A stretch of 64,000 nt of DNA, taken from the NCBI RefSeq assembly GCF_030209175.1, contig NZ_JARVSM010000001.1, forward strand, positions 372,001 to 436,000. The letters are read 5' to 3'. The stretch is from Pseudomonas sp. efr-133-TYG-5 (GTDB lineage: Bacteria; Pseudomonadota; Gammaproteobacteria; Pseudomonadales; Pseudomonadaceae). Under the pieces are notes generated by a model. It worked only from the letters and a program-made list of their open reading frames with translations. It was not told where the DNA came from and ran no database searches. The position numbers were made by a program, and so were the translations under genes. Below are positions 46,039 to 55,289 of this stretch, piece by piece. How positions within the stretch are numbered: the first letter of the stretch is position 1; each line of letters opens with the position of its first letter.

Positions 46039-46965
46039 TCAGGCTTTGTCGGTCAGGTTTTTGCCGATCATCCGCACCAGAATGATCGCGGCGATGTTGG
46101 CGATGACCACGGCGATCAAGCCGCCCGCCGAAGCCATGCCGACGTCGAACTGCACCAGCGCCTGGTTGTAGATCAGGTAGGCGAGGTTGGTCGAGGCGTA
46201 GCCGGGGCCGCCGTTGGTGGTGGTGAAAATCTCGGCGAACACCGACAGCAGGAAGATCGTCTCGATCATCACCACCACGGCGATCGGCCGGGCCAGGTGC
46301 GGCAGGGTCAGGTGCCAGAAGATGGCAATCGGTCCGGCACCGTCGAGGCGCGCGGCTTCTTTCTGTTCCTGGTCGAGGGACTGCATGGCGGTCATCAGGA
46401 TCAGGATCGCGAAAGGCAGCCACTGCCACGAGACAATGATGATGATCGACAGCAGCGGGTAGTGCGCGAGCCAGTCCACCGGCTCGGCGCCGAACACTTT
46501 CCAGAGGTAGGCGAGGATCCCTGACACCGGATGGAAGATCAGGTTTTTCCAGATCAGTGCGCCGACGGTGGGCATGATGAAGAATGGCGAAATCAGCATG
46601 ACCCGCACGATGCCGCGGCCGAGAAACTCGCTGGCTTCCAGCAACGCGCTGATCAGCACGCCGAACACCACGCTGATGAGCAACACGCTGCCCACCAGCA
46701 GCAACGTGTTGGTGGCCCCGGGCAGGAACCCGGAATCGGTGAGGAAGTAGCTGAAGTTATCCAGTCCGACGAACTCGTTCACCCCGGGATCGAGCAGGTT
46801 GTAGCGGATCATCGAGAAATAGACGGTCATGCCCAGCGGCACGACCATCCACAGCAGCAACAGGGCCACCGAGGGGCTGACCAGGAACCAGCCGGGGTTG
46901 GCCACGCGGCTTTTGCGCTGCGGCGCGGACAGGTCGATGTGGGCTTTGGCAGTTGAAGTATTCAT
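46039..46965 (-). CDS. mtlF: Polyol ABC transporter permease MtlF
   Basis: 308 residues with six membrane segments and the MalF-type loop EAARLDGAGPIAIFWHLTLP. It pairs with MtlG. The ATG at 46965 (MNTSTAKAHIDL) is used; a GTG three codons upstream is an alternative. A REP pair lies upstream, between mtlE and mtlF. Confidence 0.94.
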   Translation of the reverse strand: MNTSTAKAHIDLSAPQRKSRVANPGWFLVSPSVALLLLWMVVPLGMTVYFSMIRYNLLDPGVNEFVGLDNFSYFLTDSGFLPGATNTLLLVGSVLLISVVFGVLISALLEASEFLGRGIVRVMLISPFFIMPTVGALIWKNLIFHPVSGILAYLWKVFGAEPVDWLAHYPLLSIIIIVSWQWLPFAILILMTAMQSLDQEQKEAARLDGAGPIAIFWHLTLPHLARPIAVVVMIETIFLLSVFAEIFTTTNGGPGYASTNLAYLIYNQALVQFDVGMASAGGLIAVVIANIAAIILVRMIGKNLTDKA

Positions 46966-47029
46966 GGCGATCACAACCGTTTGGGTGCAGATACAGGTTC
47001 AGGAAAGACACCATTCCTGACACTGACGC

Positions 47030-47135
47030 GAATCCTGTGGGAGCTGGCCTGCCAGCGATGAGGCCGGCACATCCGACATTGATGTTGGCTGCTCAATCGC
47101 CATCGCTGGCAAGCCAGCTCCTACAGGGAGAAGTA
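47030..47135. repeat. REP pair between mtlE and mtlF
   Basis: CCTGTGGGAGCTGGCCTGCCAGCGATG (near 47034-47060) and its inverse CATCGCTGGCAAGCCAGCTCCTACAGG (near 47101-47127) form a large inverted pair of a different REP class (core GCTGGCaaGCCAGCTCC). Such a structure after a binding-protein gene could stabilise its mRNA. Confidence 0.8.
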
Positions 47136-47140
47136 GCGGG

Positions 47141-48451
47141 TTACTTGGGGTAACCGGCGCGCTTCATCTCGCGTTCAGTGGTTTGCTGCGCTGCCGTCAG
47201 CGCCTGGTCGACCGTTGTCTGGCCGATCAGGGCGGCCGAGAACAGTTTGCCAACCTGAGTGCCTACACCCTGGAACTCGGGGATGGTCACCAGTTGAATG
47301 CCGATGTAAGGCACCGGTTTGAGGGTCGGTTTGCTCGGGTCGGCAGCCTTGAGCGATTCCAGCGTGACCTTGGCGAACGGCGCGGCGCTCATGTAGGCCT
47401 CGCTGTAGGTCGAGGTGCGGGTGCCAGGCGGCACGTTGGCGATGCCATCGGTCTTGGCCACCAGCTCGCCGTACTCCTTGGAAGTGGCCCAGGCGCTGAA
47501 GGTTTTTGCCGCGTCCTTGGCCTTGGAGCTGGTCGGAATCGCCAGCGCCCAGGAATACAGCCAGGCCGAGCCTTTGTCGGTGACCTGGTGCGGGGCGTAG
47601 GTGAAGCCGACGTGATCGGCGACTTTGCTCTGGGTCTTGTCGGTGACGAACGAGCCGGCGACGCTGGCATCGACCCAGATCGCGCATTTGCCGCTGTTGA
47701 ACAGCGCCAGGTTTTCGTTGAAACCGTTGCTGGAGGCACCCGGCGGGCCGGACTTCTTCATGGTGTCAACGTAGAAGTTCAGTGCGTTTTTCCACTCGGG
47801 GCCGGTGAATTCAGGCTGCCATTTCTCATCGAACCAGCGTGCGCCATAGGCGTTGGCGACGGTGGTGATCAGCGCCATGTTCTCGCCCCAGCCGGCCTTG
47901 CCCCGCAGGCAGATGCCGTACTGCTCTTTGTCCTTGTGGGTGAGCTTGCCGGCGAACTCGGCGATCTGCTCCCAGGTCGGACGCTCGGGCATGGTCAGGC
48001 CGGCATCCTTGAACAGGTCGGTGCGGTAATAGGTGATCGAACTTTCCGCATAGAACGGCAGCGCGTACAGCGACCCCTTGACCGACAGGCCTTCGCGCAC
48101 CGACGGGAACACGTCGTCGAGGGCGTAACTGGCCGGCAGATCCTTCATCGGCTCCAGCCAGCCCTTGGCGCCCCACAGTGCCGCTTCGTACATGCCGATG
48201 GTCAACACATCGAACTGGCCACCCTGGGTGGCGATGTCGGTGGTCAGGCGCTGGCGCAGGACGTTTTCCTCCAGCACCACCCAGTTGAGCTTGATGTCCG
48301 GGTGCTCGCTCTCGAAGGTTTTCGAGAGTTTCTGCATACGGATCATGTCGCTGTTGTTGACGGTGGCGATGGTCAGGGTCTGGGCGCCAAGGCTGACGCT
48401 GCTGAGGGTCATGCAGGTGAGGGCAAGCAGAGCTTTTGCAGTGGGTTGCAT
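47141..48451 (-). CDS. mtlE: Polyol ABC transporter solute-binding protein MtlE
   Basis: 436 residues. A signal peptide (LLALTCMTLSSVSLGAQT) is followed by an SBP family 1 domain (TIATVNNSDMIRMQKLSKTF; QFDVLTIGMYEAALWG). It captures mannitol/glucitol/arabitol in the periplasm. GGAG before the ATG at 48451 fixes the start. It is the first structural gene of the mtl operon. Confidence 0.94.
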   Translation of the reverse strand: MQPTAKALLALTCMTLSSVSLGAQTLTIATVNNSDMIRMQKLSKTFESEHPDIKLNWVVLEENVLRQRLTTDIATQGGQFDVLTIGMYEAALWGAKGWLEPMKDLPASYALDDVFPSVREGLSVKGSLYALPFYAESSITYYRTDLFKDAGLTMPERPTWEQIAEFAGKLTHKDKEQYGICLRGKAGWGENMALITTVANAYGARWFDEKWQPEFTGPEWKNALNFYVDTMKKSGPPGASSNGFNENLALFNSGKCAIWVDASVAGSFVTDKTQSKVADHVGFTYAPHQVTDKGSAWLYSWALAIPTSSKAKDAAKTFSAWATSKEYGELVAKTDGIANVPPGTRTSTYSEAYMSAAPFAKVTLESLKAADPSKPTLKPVPYIGIQLVTIPEFQGVGTQVGKLFSAALIGQTTVDQALTAAQQTTEREMKRAGYPK

Positions 48452-48534
48452 CGTGCACTCCTTTTCTGCACCCAGGGGGGCAGAAGGACAGTTATTGTTT
48501 TTGTGTCTTCCTGATGAGGGAAGAATGTGCACTG

Positions 48535-48563
48535 ATTACAGCCTTCTGACGCAGGGCTGACAA
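48535..48563 (-). promoter_or_regulatory. Predicted mtl operon promoter
   Basis: On the minus strand TTGTCA (48558-48563) and TGTAAT (48535-48540) have a 17-base spacer, a good sigma70 promoter. It lies about 80 bases upstream of the mtlE ATG. Confidence 0.65.
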
Positions 48564-48587
48564 ATCATCCCTAGCACTTGAATCGAT

Positions 48588-48611
48588 ACTTTTTTGCACT
48601 GCGCTTTTGTC
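48588..48611 (-). promoter_or_regulatory. Candidate MtlR binding half-sites
   Basis: Two A-rich direct repeats, GACAAAAGCGCA and GTGCAAAAAAGT on the minus strand, lie end to end starting 25 bases upstream of the -35 box. AraC-type activators bind direct repeats in such positions, so these are likely MtlR contacts (inference). Confidence 0.45.
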
Positions 48612-48684
48612 GGCGACGCGTGAAGAACGTTGAGAGACGCGTAAGCGTGTGCTGAATGTGTATTGGTGTGAGGGCAGGGGGCAA

Positions 48685-48765
48685 GCCTTGATCGCAGCCT
48701 TCGGCAGTTGCTGCAGAAGCATGTTTTCAACGGTAGGAGCTGCCCAAGGCTGCGATCTGCTTACC
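48685..48765. repeat. REP pair between mtlR and mtlE
   Basis: AAGCCTTGATCGCAGCCTTCGGCAG (near 48686-48710) and AGCTGCCCAAGGCTGCGATCTGC (near 48739-48761) are inverted copies of a third REP class (core GCTGCCgAAGGCTGCGATC). Confidence 0.75.
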
Positions 48766-48766
48766 G

Positions 48767-49672
48767 CTAGGCGTGGTTCTGTTCCGTCAATCGCTGCACC
48801 ACCAGGCGCCGGTAATGCGACGGTGTCATGCCCTTGAGTTGCTGGAAGCGCCGGTTGAAATTGGAAATATTGTTGAAGCCCGACTCGAAACACACCTCGG
48901 TCACCGGTTTGTCGCCGTCGGCCAGCAGCTCGCAGGACTTGCTGATGCGCAGGCGATTGACGAATTCGATGAAATTGCGGCCGGTGGCCTGCTTGAACAC
49001 GCGGCTGAAATAGGTCGGTTTCATGCCCAGGTGCTCGGCAACTTCCTCCAGCGGCAGCTCTCGGGCGTAGTGGGCGAAGATATAGTCGACCGCGCGGTTG
49101 GTGCGGTCGACGTTGTGTTCGTCGGCCAGTTGCTCGGTGGTCGCACCGGACAGCAACTGATAGTCATCGCTCGCCGCAAGCAGCTCCATGAGGATGAAAA
49201 AATGCCCGAGGCGGGTAATGCCGCGGGAATCGGCGATGCGCTGCATCAGGCTCATGGCCTGGGCAATGGTGCGCTGGCAGCGGAATTCGATACCGTACTG
49301 TGCGCGCTCCAGCAGCGGCGCCAGGCTCTTGAGCTCGGCGAACACCTGATGACCGCTTTCGAACAGCTCGTCAGTGAAGTTGACCAGCATGTCGCGCTTT
49401 TCCACCACCTCGTCTTCGGCAACCTGGCTGATCCAGTTGTGCGGCAGGTTGGGGCCGGTGAGAAACAGGGTCTGCGGATAGAAGTTGCCGATGTAGTCGC
49501 CGATGAACACCTTGCCGGAACTGGCGACGATCAGGTGCAGCTCGTATTCCTTGTGAAAATGCCAGCGCACCAGCGGGCAGGGAAAACCGTGCTCGCGGTA
49601 GATGATGGACAAGCCGTTATGGTCATCCATCAGTTCATAGGAGGGATCGGTCACGCGAGCGGTTCGAGTCAT
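48767..49672 (-). CDS. mtlR: AraC-family activator MtlR
   Basis: 301 residues. An N-terminal cupin-like sensor (LVRWHFHKEYELHLIVAS, GDYIGNFYPQTLFLTGPNLPHNW) is followed by a C-terminal AraC domain with two helix-turn-helix motifs (LPLEEVAEHLGMKPTYFSRVFKQ; VTEVCFESGFNNISNFNRRF). It activates the polyol operon in response to mannitol, sorbitol or arabitol. Directly upstream of mtlE on the same strand, with its own transcription unit. Confidence 0.94.
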   Translation of the reverse strand: MTRTARVTDPSYELMDDHNGLSIIYREHGFPCPLVRWHFHKEYELHLIVASSGKVFIGDYIGNFYPQTLFLTGPNLPHNWISQVAEDEVVEKRDMLVNFTDELFESGHQVFAELKSLAPLLERAQYGIEFRCQRTIAQAMSLMQRIADSRGITRLGHFFILMELLAASDDYQLLSGATTEQLADEHNVDRTNRAVDYIFAHYARELPLEEVAEHLGMKPTYFSRVFKQATGRNFIEFVNRLRISKSCELLADGDKPVTEVCFESGFNNISNFNRRFQQLKGMTPSHYRRLVVQRLTEQNHA

Positions 49673-49765
49673 GACGGGGCGCTTCTGCTGTAATCGCCCG
49701 CCGATCATGCCTCTTTCTACGGTTGCTGCGCCAGCCCGTCGGCGTGGCGTCGAGCGCTTGCGGGG

Positions 49766-51058
49766 TTATCGGACGCGATTCTTTTCTTCAATCCATTGCG
49801 CCATGTATTGCGTGCTCTTGAGCGTGTGGTGACGCAACATGCTGCCGGTGAAGTTGTCCCGGCGCCGCTGTTGCAGGTGTTGCCGGCAGTCCTCCAACGT
49901 GTCGATCAGGGCGGCCGCGTGGGTAGCGCGATCGTAGCGCTCGACCAGCAAGTGCCTGCCGTGGGCCTGCGCCTGGGTCCAAAGCGCTTCGTCGCGGTAC
50001 AGCTGAACAGCCTGATCGGCGAGCGCCTGCGCGGACTCGGCGATGACGCCCGGCCACGGCAGGTCGCCATGCATGCCTTCTGCGCCGACCGGTGTGGTCA
50101 CGCTGGGCGTGCCGCAAAGCATTGCATCGAGCAGTTTGCCCTTGATGCCCGCGCCAAAACGCAGCGGCGCCAGGCAGATACGCGCGTCCGACATCACCTG
50201 CAACGCGTCTTCGGCCCAGTTCATCACGTGAAAGCCCTGTGCCGCATTGTGCAGCGCGGTTGCCTTGGGCGGGGTGTAGGCGCCATAGATGTGCAGTTGC
50301 GCGCTTGGCAGTTGCGCGCGAATCCGCGGCCACAGGCTGTTTTTCATCCAGAGCACCGCGTCCCAGTTCGGCGCGTGGCGGAAGTTGCCGATGCTGAGGA
50401 AATGCGCCCGCTGCGCGAATGACCTGGCTGGCGCCTCAGGCGCATCGACCATCAGAGGGCACCAGTGCAGCAGCGCGCGCGGCAGGTGGAACTGCTGCAC
50501 CAGCAATTCGATCTCCACGGGCGAAATCATCAGGTTCAGGTCGCAGCGATACAGCGCGGCGATCTCGCGTCGGGCCAGGTCAGTGTCGGCCATGTGTGCG
50601 AACTCTTCGCGCAGGGCCGGCGCGAACAGCTGGCTGAAGTCATTGTCGTCGTCACTGGCCTTGAGACGATCCTTGAGGCGCTGGTGGCGCGCGTGGCGCA
50701 GGCTTTGCAGATCCGAGGTTTCCAGCACGCGCAGCGCATTCGGGCAGTGCTTTTCGACGCGCCAGCCGAATTGTTCTTCCATCATGAACTGATCGAACAG
50801 GACGATATCCGGTGCCAGCTCGCGGACAAACGTGTCGAAACTGCTGTGATTGAGCTCGATCGGCACCTCATGGATGTCCAGGGCGGCAAGGTCAGCCTTG
50901 TGTTCGCCGTGGCCGGCGGGGCTGCTGAAGGTGATGTCCCAGCCCTGTTGCCGGAACGCCTCGAGGATCTGCATGACGTGCCCGCTGGCCGCTGAGGATT
51001 GTGGCTCCGGCCAGACATAGCCGATGACCAGAACAGTGGTGGGGCGGGGTTGACTCAT
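49766..51058 (-). CDS. Glycosyltransferase (GT-B fold)
   Basis: 430 residues. The start TTVLVIGYVWPEPQSSAASG and the second half HFLSIGNFRHAPNWDAVLWM, LAPLRFGAGIKGKLLDAMLCGTP are those of GT4-like enzymes with a GT-B fold. The acceptor is unknown; it could decorate a cell-surface polymer or a protein. CAGGAAG lies before the ATG at 51058. It is a single gene with no other polysaccharide genes nearby. Confidence 0.85.
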   Translation of the reverse strand: MSQPRPTTVLVIGYVWPEPQSSAASGHVMQILEAFRQQGWDITFSSPAGHGEHKADLAALDIHEVPIELNHSSFDTFVRELAPDIVLFDQFMMEEQFGWRVEKHCPNALRVLETSDLQSLRHARHQRLKDRLKASDDDNDFSQLFAPALREEFAHMADTDLARREIAALYRCDLNLMISPVEIELLVQQFHLPRALLHWCPLMVDAPEAPARSFAQRAHFLSIGNFRHAPNWDAVLWMKNSLWPRIRAQLPSAQLHIYGAYTPPKATALHNAAQGFHVMNWAEDALQVMSDARICLAPLRFGAGIKGKLLDAMLCGTPSVTTPVGAEGMHGDLPWPGVIAESAQALADQAVQLYRDEALWTQAQAHGRHLLVERYDRATHAAALIDTLEDCRQHLQQRRRDNFTGSMLRHHTLKSTQYMAQWIEEKNRVR

Positions 51059-51168
51059 GAACGGGACTTCCTGGATGCAGGCCTGCGCCTGGGAGAAACG
51101 AGGGGGCGCCATTAAACCATAGCCCGCCGCGTTTGCTCCCGGCCTGCGCTCGCAGGTGCTGCGCCGGA

Positions 51169-51531
51169 TCAGGCGCCGATGATGCCTTTGACCTTGTCAC
51201 GCAGTTGATCGATGGAGAACGGTTTGCCGATCACATGCATGTCGGCAGGCACTTCGATGGTTTCGGCGTAGCCGCTGGCGAACAGGATCGGCAGGGCCGG
51301 GCGCAGAATGCGGGCTTCGCTGGCCAACTGGCGACCGTCCATGATCGGCAGGCCGACGTCGGTCATCATCAGGTCGATATGCTGGTTGACGTCCTTGAGC
51401 ACTTCCAGCGCCTGCTCGCTGCCATCGGCCTCCAGGACCTTGAATTCCAGCTCCTCCAGCACATCGACGATCAGCATGCGCACGATTGCGTCGTCTTCTA
51501 CGACTAGGATGGTGGAGGCGGTGGCGGACAT
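51169..51531 (-). CDS. Stand-alone response regulator receiver
   Basis: 120 residues, one receiver domain: VVEDDAIVRMLIVDVL acidic pair, phosphoacceptor MMTDVGLPIMDG, Thr/Ser switch LFASGYAE and Lys IGKPFS. There is no output domain, so it acts by shuttling phosphate or by binding. It is divergent from the large hybrid kinase at 51798 and closely resembles the C-terminal receiver of the kinase at 59513-61183. Confidence 0.93.
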   Translation of the reverse strand: MSATASTILVVEDDAIVRMLIVDVLEELEFKVLEADGSEQALEVLKDVNQHIDLMMTDVGLPIMDGRQLASEARILRPALPILFASGYAETIEVPADMHVIGKPFSIDQLRDKVKGIIGA

Positions 51532-51797
51532 AGTGGCAACTCTCGGTAATAAAATTCAGGTTTGTGCCGGTCGATCAAAATTGCCGGACTCTTGCATGAG
51601 TAAATGGCGCATGGCCACAAGTTCCCTGTCGGATACAAAAAAGAATAGGTGTTCCGGGGGCGGCAAGGATAACCGCTGGTAAGGAATCTGATGCAGGCAA
51701 ATGTAGGAAATTGCTGCTAAATCTGTGAGAAAAATGGATCCAGGCGACCGTTTTGGGGCAAACTCCCTGGTTTTCAACAGTTCGACAAGGCTGCCCC

Positions 51798-54700
51798 ATG
51801 TCCTCTCCGTCTTCGGTTGATGAGCAACGGTTTCGCAAACTCCTGAGTCGCAACATCAGTCTGCCCCTGGGCGTCGGTGTGCTCAGTGCCGTGTTCTTCG
51901 TATCGCTGATTACCTATCTGCTGTCGGTGATCCAATGGGTCGAGCACACGGATCGGGTGATCAATAACGCCAATGAAGCGGTGAAACTCACCGTTGACCT
52001 GGAAACCGGCATGCGCGGCTTCCTGCTCAGTGGCGACGAGCACTTCCTCGATCCGTACGAGACGGCCAAGCCGCGCATCGCCGTGGCACTGAAAACCTTG
52101 CTGGAGTTGACCGCCGACAATCCGGCGCAGACCGACCGCTTGCGTCGCCTGCAAGCCTTGCAGACCGAGTGGGCCAACTACGCGCAGTCGATGATCGATC
52201 TGCAACGCTCCAGCGGCGATTACCGTGGCGCGGTCAAGGCCGGACGCGGCAAGCGCCTGACCGACGAGATCCGCAAGCAATTCGAAGACGTGATCGAGAC
52301 CGAACAGGTTCTGCGTACCACGCGCAATGAAGACGTGCGCCGCACGACGATCTGGAGCATCAGTCTTTATCTGCTGTTCATTGCCGGGATCAGCGGTTTG
52401 CTGGCCTACATCGGCCGGCGTGACCTGGTCAATCTTTCCCAGAGCTACAGCGCGACGCTGGCTGCGCAGGAAGCCAGTGCGCAGCGTCTGGAACAGCAGG
52501 CGTGGTTGCGCAACGGCCAGACCGAGCTGGCCGAGCAGGTGCTGGGGCAACTGACGTTGAACCTGTTGGGGCGCAATATCCTGCAATTCTGCGCGCAATA
52601 TCTCGGGACTGCGGTGGCGGCGCTGTATGTGCGTGAAGAGCACGGCGGCCTCAAGCGTGTGGCGACTTACGGTTTCTCCCGCGAGCAGGAAGAACAGCAG
52701 CAAGCCATTTTCGACGGTGAAGGCATCGTCGGTCAGGTGGCGCAGCAGGCACGCCTGATCCGACTGGACTCAGTGCCGTCCGACTACTTCAAAGTCAGCT
52801 CCGGCCTCGGCCAGGGCCTGCCGCGCAGCGTCCTGGTAGTGCCAACCAGCGATGACGAGCGCGTCAACGGCGTGATCGAGCTGGGCTTCCTGCGTCCTCT
52901 GAGCGACCGCGACATCGAACTGCTGGAGCTGATTGCCGGCAACATCGGCACGTCCATCGAAGCCGCGCGTTACCGTCAGCGTCTGCAGGAAGTGCTGGCC
53001 GAAACCCAGCAGCTCAACGAAGAACTGCAGGTGCAGCAGGAAGAGCTGAAAACCGCCAACGAAGAGCTGGAAGAGCAGTCGCGGATTCTCAAGGAATCCC
53101 AGGCGCACCTGGAAACCCAGCAGATCGAGCTGGAACAGACCAACGAACAACTGGCCGAACAGGCGCAGATCCTGGCCGACCAGCGCGACGCCATGGACCA
53201 GAAGAACACCGAGCTCAATCAGGCCCAGGTGCAACTGGAAGAACGCGCCGAAGAACTGCAGCGTTCGAGCAAGTACAAGTCCGAATTCCTCGCCAACATG
53301 TCCCACGAGCTGCGCACGCCGCTGAACAGTTCGCTGATCCTTGCCAAGTTGCTCGCGGAAAACCCGCAGGACAATCTCAGCAGCGAGCAGGTCAAGTTCG
53401 CCGAGTCGATCTATTCGGCTGGCAACGATCTGCTCAACCTGATCAACGACATTCTCGACATCTCCAAGGTCGAGGCCGGCAAGCTCGAAGTGGTGCCGGA
53501 AAGCACCAGTGTCGCGCGCCTGGCCGACGGCCTGCGCTCGATGTTCGAGCCGCTGGCGGCGGACAAGCAATTGACCTTCAGCGTCGATCTGCAGCCCGAT
53601 GCGCCGACCATGCTCTACACCGACCGCCAGCGCCTGGAGCAGGTGATCAAAAACCTGCTGTCCAACGCGGTGAAATTCACCGAACACGGCGCAGTCAGCC
53701 TGACCATCGCCGGTCAGCCGCACGATCGCATCGCGTTCATCGTCCGTGATTCGGGTATCGGGATTGCCGCGGATCAGCAGGAAAGCATCTTCGAAGCGTT
53801 CCGCCAGGCCGATGGCACCACCAACCGCAAGTACGGCGGCACCGGCCTCGGGCTGTCGATTTCGCGCGATCTGGCGACATTGCTCGGTGGTTCGATCAGC
53901 GTCAGCAGCGCGCCGGGGCAGGGCAGTGTATTCACCCTGGTGTTGCCGCAGCAGTACCTCGAACCAGGCGAAACGCCGGCAGCACGGTTGACCTTCACCC
54001 CGCCGGCCGCGCAGCCCGTGGTCGCCGCAGCCGCGCCGGTTGCGCCGATGGCGCCGGTACACATCCCGCGCTTCAACGACGACCGCAGCAAGGCACCGTT
54101 TGCCACGCGCTGCATCCTGGTGGTGGAGGACGAGCCGAACTTCGCCCGCATCCTCTATGACCTGGCCCATGAGCTGGGCTATCAGTGCCTGGTCGCCCAC
54201 GGTGCGGATGAAGGCTACGACCTGGCCCGGGAATTCGTCCCGGACGCGATCCTGCTCGACATGCGCCTGCCGGACCATTCCGGCCTGACGGTGCTGCAAC
54301 GCCTCAAGGAACACGCCGAAACCCGCCACATTCCGGTGCACGTGATTTCTGTCGAGGATCGCGTCGAAGCCGCCATGCACATGGGCGCCATTGGTTATGC
54401 GGTGAAGCCGACCACCCGCGAAGAGCTCAAGGACGTGTTCGCCCGTCTCGAAGCTAAGCTGACGCAGAAGGTCAAGCGTGTGCTGCTGGTCGAGGACGAC
54501 GATCTGCAGCGCGAAAGCATCGCCCGCCTGATCGGTGACGACGACATTGAAATCACTGCCGTCGGCCTGGCGCAGGATGCACTGGAACTGCTGCGCACGA
54601 CGATCTTCGATTGCATGGTCATCGACCTCAAGCTGCCCGATATGCTCGGCAATGAGCTGCTCAAGCGCATGTCCACCGAAGACATCTGCTCGTTCCCGCC

Positions 54701-55289
54701 GGTGATTGTCTACACCGGGCGCAACCTGACCCGCGACGAAGAGGCTGATCTGCGCAAGTATTCGCGCTCGATCATCATCAAGGGCGCCCGCTCGCCAGAG
54801 CGCCTGCTGGATGAGGTCACACTCTTTCTGCACAAAGTCGAATCGCAGTTGTCCCATGAACGGCAGAAGATGCTCAAGACCGCGCGCAGCCGCGACAAGG
54901 TCTTCGAGGGCCGCAAAGTGCTGCTGGTGGACGACGATGTACGCAACATCTTTGCCCTGACCAGTGCCCTGGAAACCAAAGGTGCAGTCGTGGTGATCGG
55001 CCGTAACGGTCGCGAAGCGATTGAAAAACTCAATGAAGTCGAGGACATCGATCTGGTGTTGATGGACGTGATGATGCCGGAAATGGATGGTTTCGAAGCC
55101 ACCATTGAAATCCGCAAGGATCCGCGCTGGCGCAAGCTGCCGATCATTGCGGTGACGGCCAAGGCCATGAAGGACGATCAGGAGCGTTGCCTGCAGGCGG
55201 GCGCCAATGATTACCTGGCCAAGCCCATCGATCTGGATCGCCTGTTCTCGCTGATTCGCGTGTGGTTACCGAAGATGGAACGCATTTAG
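51798..55289 (+). CDS. CHASE3-GAF hybrid histidine kinase with three receivers
   Basis: 1163 residues. Two membrane segments (about 25-45 and 188-208) enclose a CHASE3 domain (DLETGMRGFLLSGDEHFLDPYE). Then a GAF domain (about 245-400), a long coiled coil rich in Gln/Glu (400-490), the HisKA H-box FLANMSHELRTPLNSSL (His about 504), the HATPase (GTGLGLSISRDLATLLGG), and three receivers starting near 770, 893 and 1038 (phosphoacceptors in LLDMRLPD, VIDLKLPD, LMDVMMPE). AAGG precedes the ATG at 51798. It heads a tight operon with cheR, cheB, a REC-kinase and a receiver. Confidence 0.94.
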   Translation: MSSPSSVDEQRFRKLLSRNISLPLGVGVLSAVFFVSLITYLLSVIQWVEHTDRVINNANEAVKLTVDLETGMRGFLLSGDEHFLDPYETAKPRIAVALKTLLELTADNPAQTDRLRRLQALQTEWANYAQSMIDLQRSSGDYRGAVKAGRGKRLTDEIRKQFEDVIETEQVLRTTRNEDVRRTTIWSISLYLLFIAGISGLLAYIGRRDLVNLSQSYSATLAAQEASAQRLEQQAWLRNGQTELAEQVLGQLTLNLLGRNILQFCAQYLGTAVAALYVREEHGGLKRVATYGFSREQEEQQQAIFDGEGIVGQVAQQARLIRLDSVPSDYFKVSSGLGQGLPRSVLVVPTSDDERVNGVIELGFLRPLSDRDIELLELIAGNIGTSIEAARYRQRLQEVLAETQQLNEELQVQQEELKTANEELEEQSRILKESQAHLETQQIELEQTNEQLAEQAQILADQRDAMDQKNTELNQAQVQLEERAEELQRSSKYKSEFLANMSHELRTPLNSSLILAKLLAENPQDNLSSEQVKFAESIYSAGNDLLNLINDILDISKVEAGKLEVVPESTSVARLADGLRSMFEPLAADKQLTFSVDLQPDAPTMLYTDRQRLEQVIKNLLSNAVKFTEHGAVSLTIAGQPHDRIAFIVRDSGIGIAADQQESIFEAFRQADGTTNRKYGGTGLGLSISRDLATLLGGSISVSSAPGQGSVFTLVLPQQYLEPGETPAARLTFTPPAAQPVVAAAAPVAPMAPVHIPRFNDDRSKAPFATRCILVVEDEPNFARILYDLAHELGYQCLVAHGADEGYDLAREFVPDAILLDMRLPDHSGLTVLQRLKEHAETRHIPVHVISVEDRVEAAMHMGAIGYAVKPTTREELKDVFARLEAKLTQKVKRVLLVEDDDLQRESIARLIGDDDIEITAVGLAQDALELLRTTIFDCMVIDLKLPDMLGNELLKRMSTEDICSFPPVIVYTGRNLTRDEEADLRKYSRSIIIKGARSPERLLDEVTLFLHKVESQLSHERQKMLKTARSRDKVFEGRKVLLVDDDVRNIFALTSALETKGAVVVIGRNGREAIEKLNEVEDIDLVLMDVMMPEMDGFEATIEIRKDPRWRKLPIIAVTAKAMKDDQERCLQAGANDYLAKPIDLDRLFSLIRVWLPKMERI

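Noticed and set aside
52770..54857. 695-codon open frame on the minus strand opposite the hybrid kinase
   Set aside because: Antisense shadow of the kinase; composition dominated by Arg, Gln, Val and Leu without motifs.
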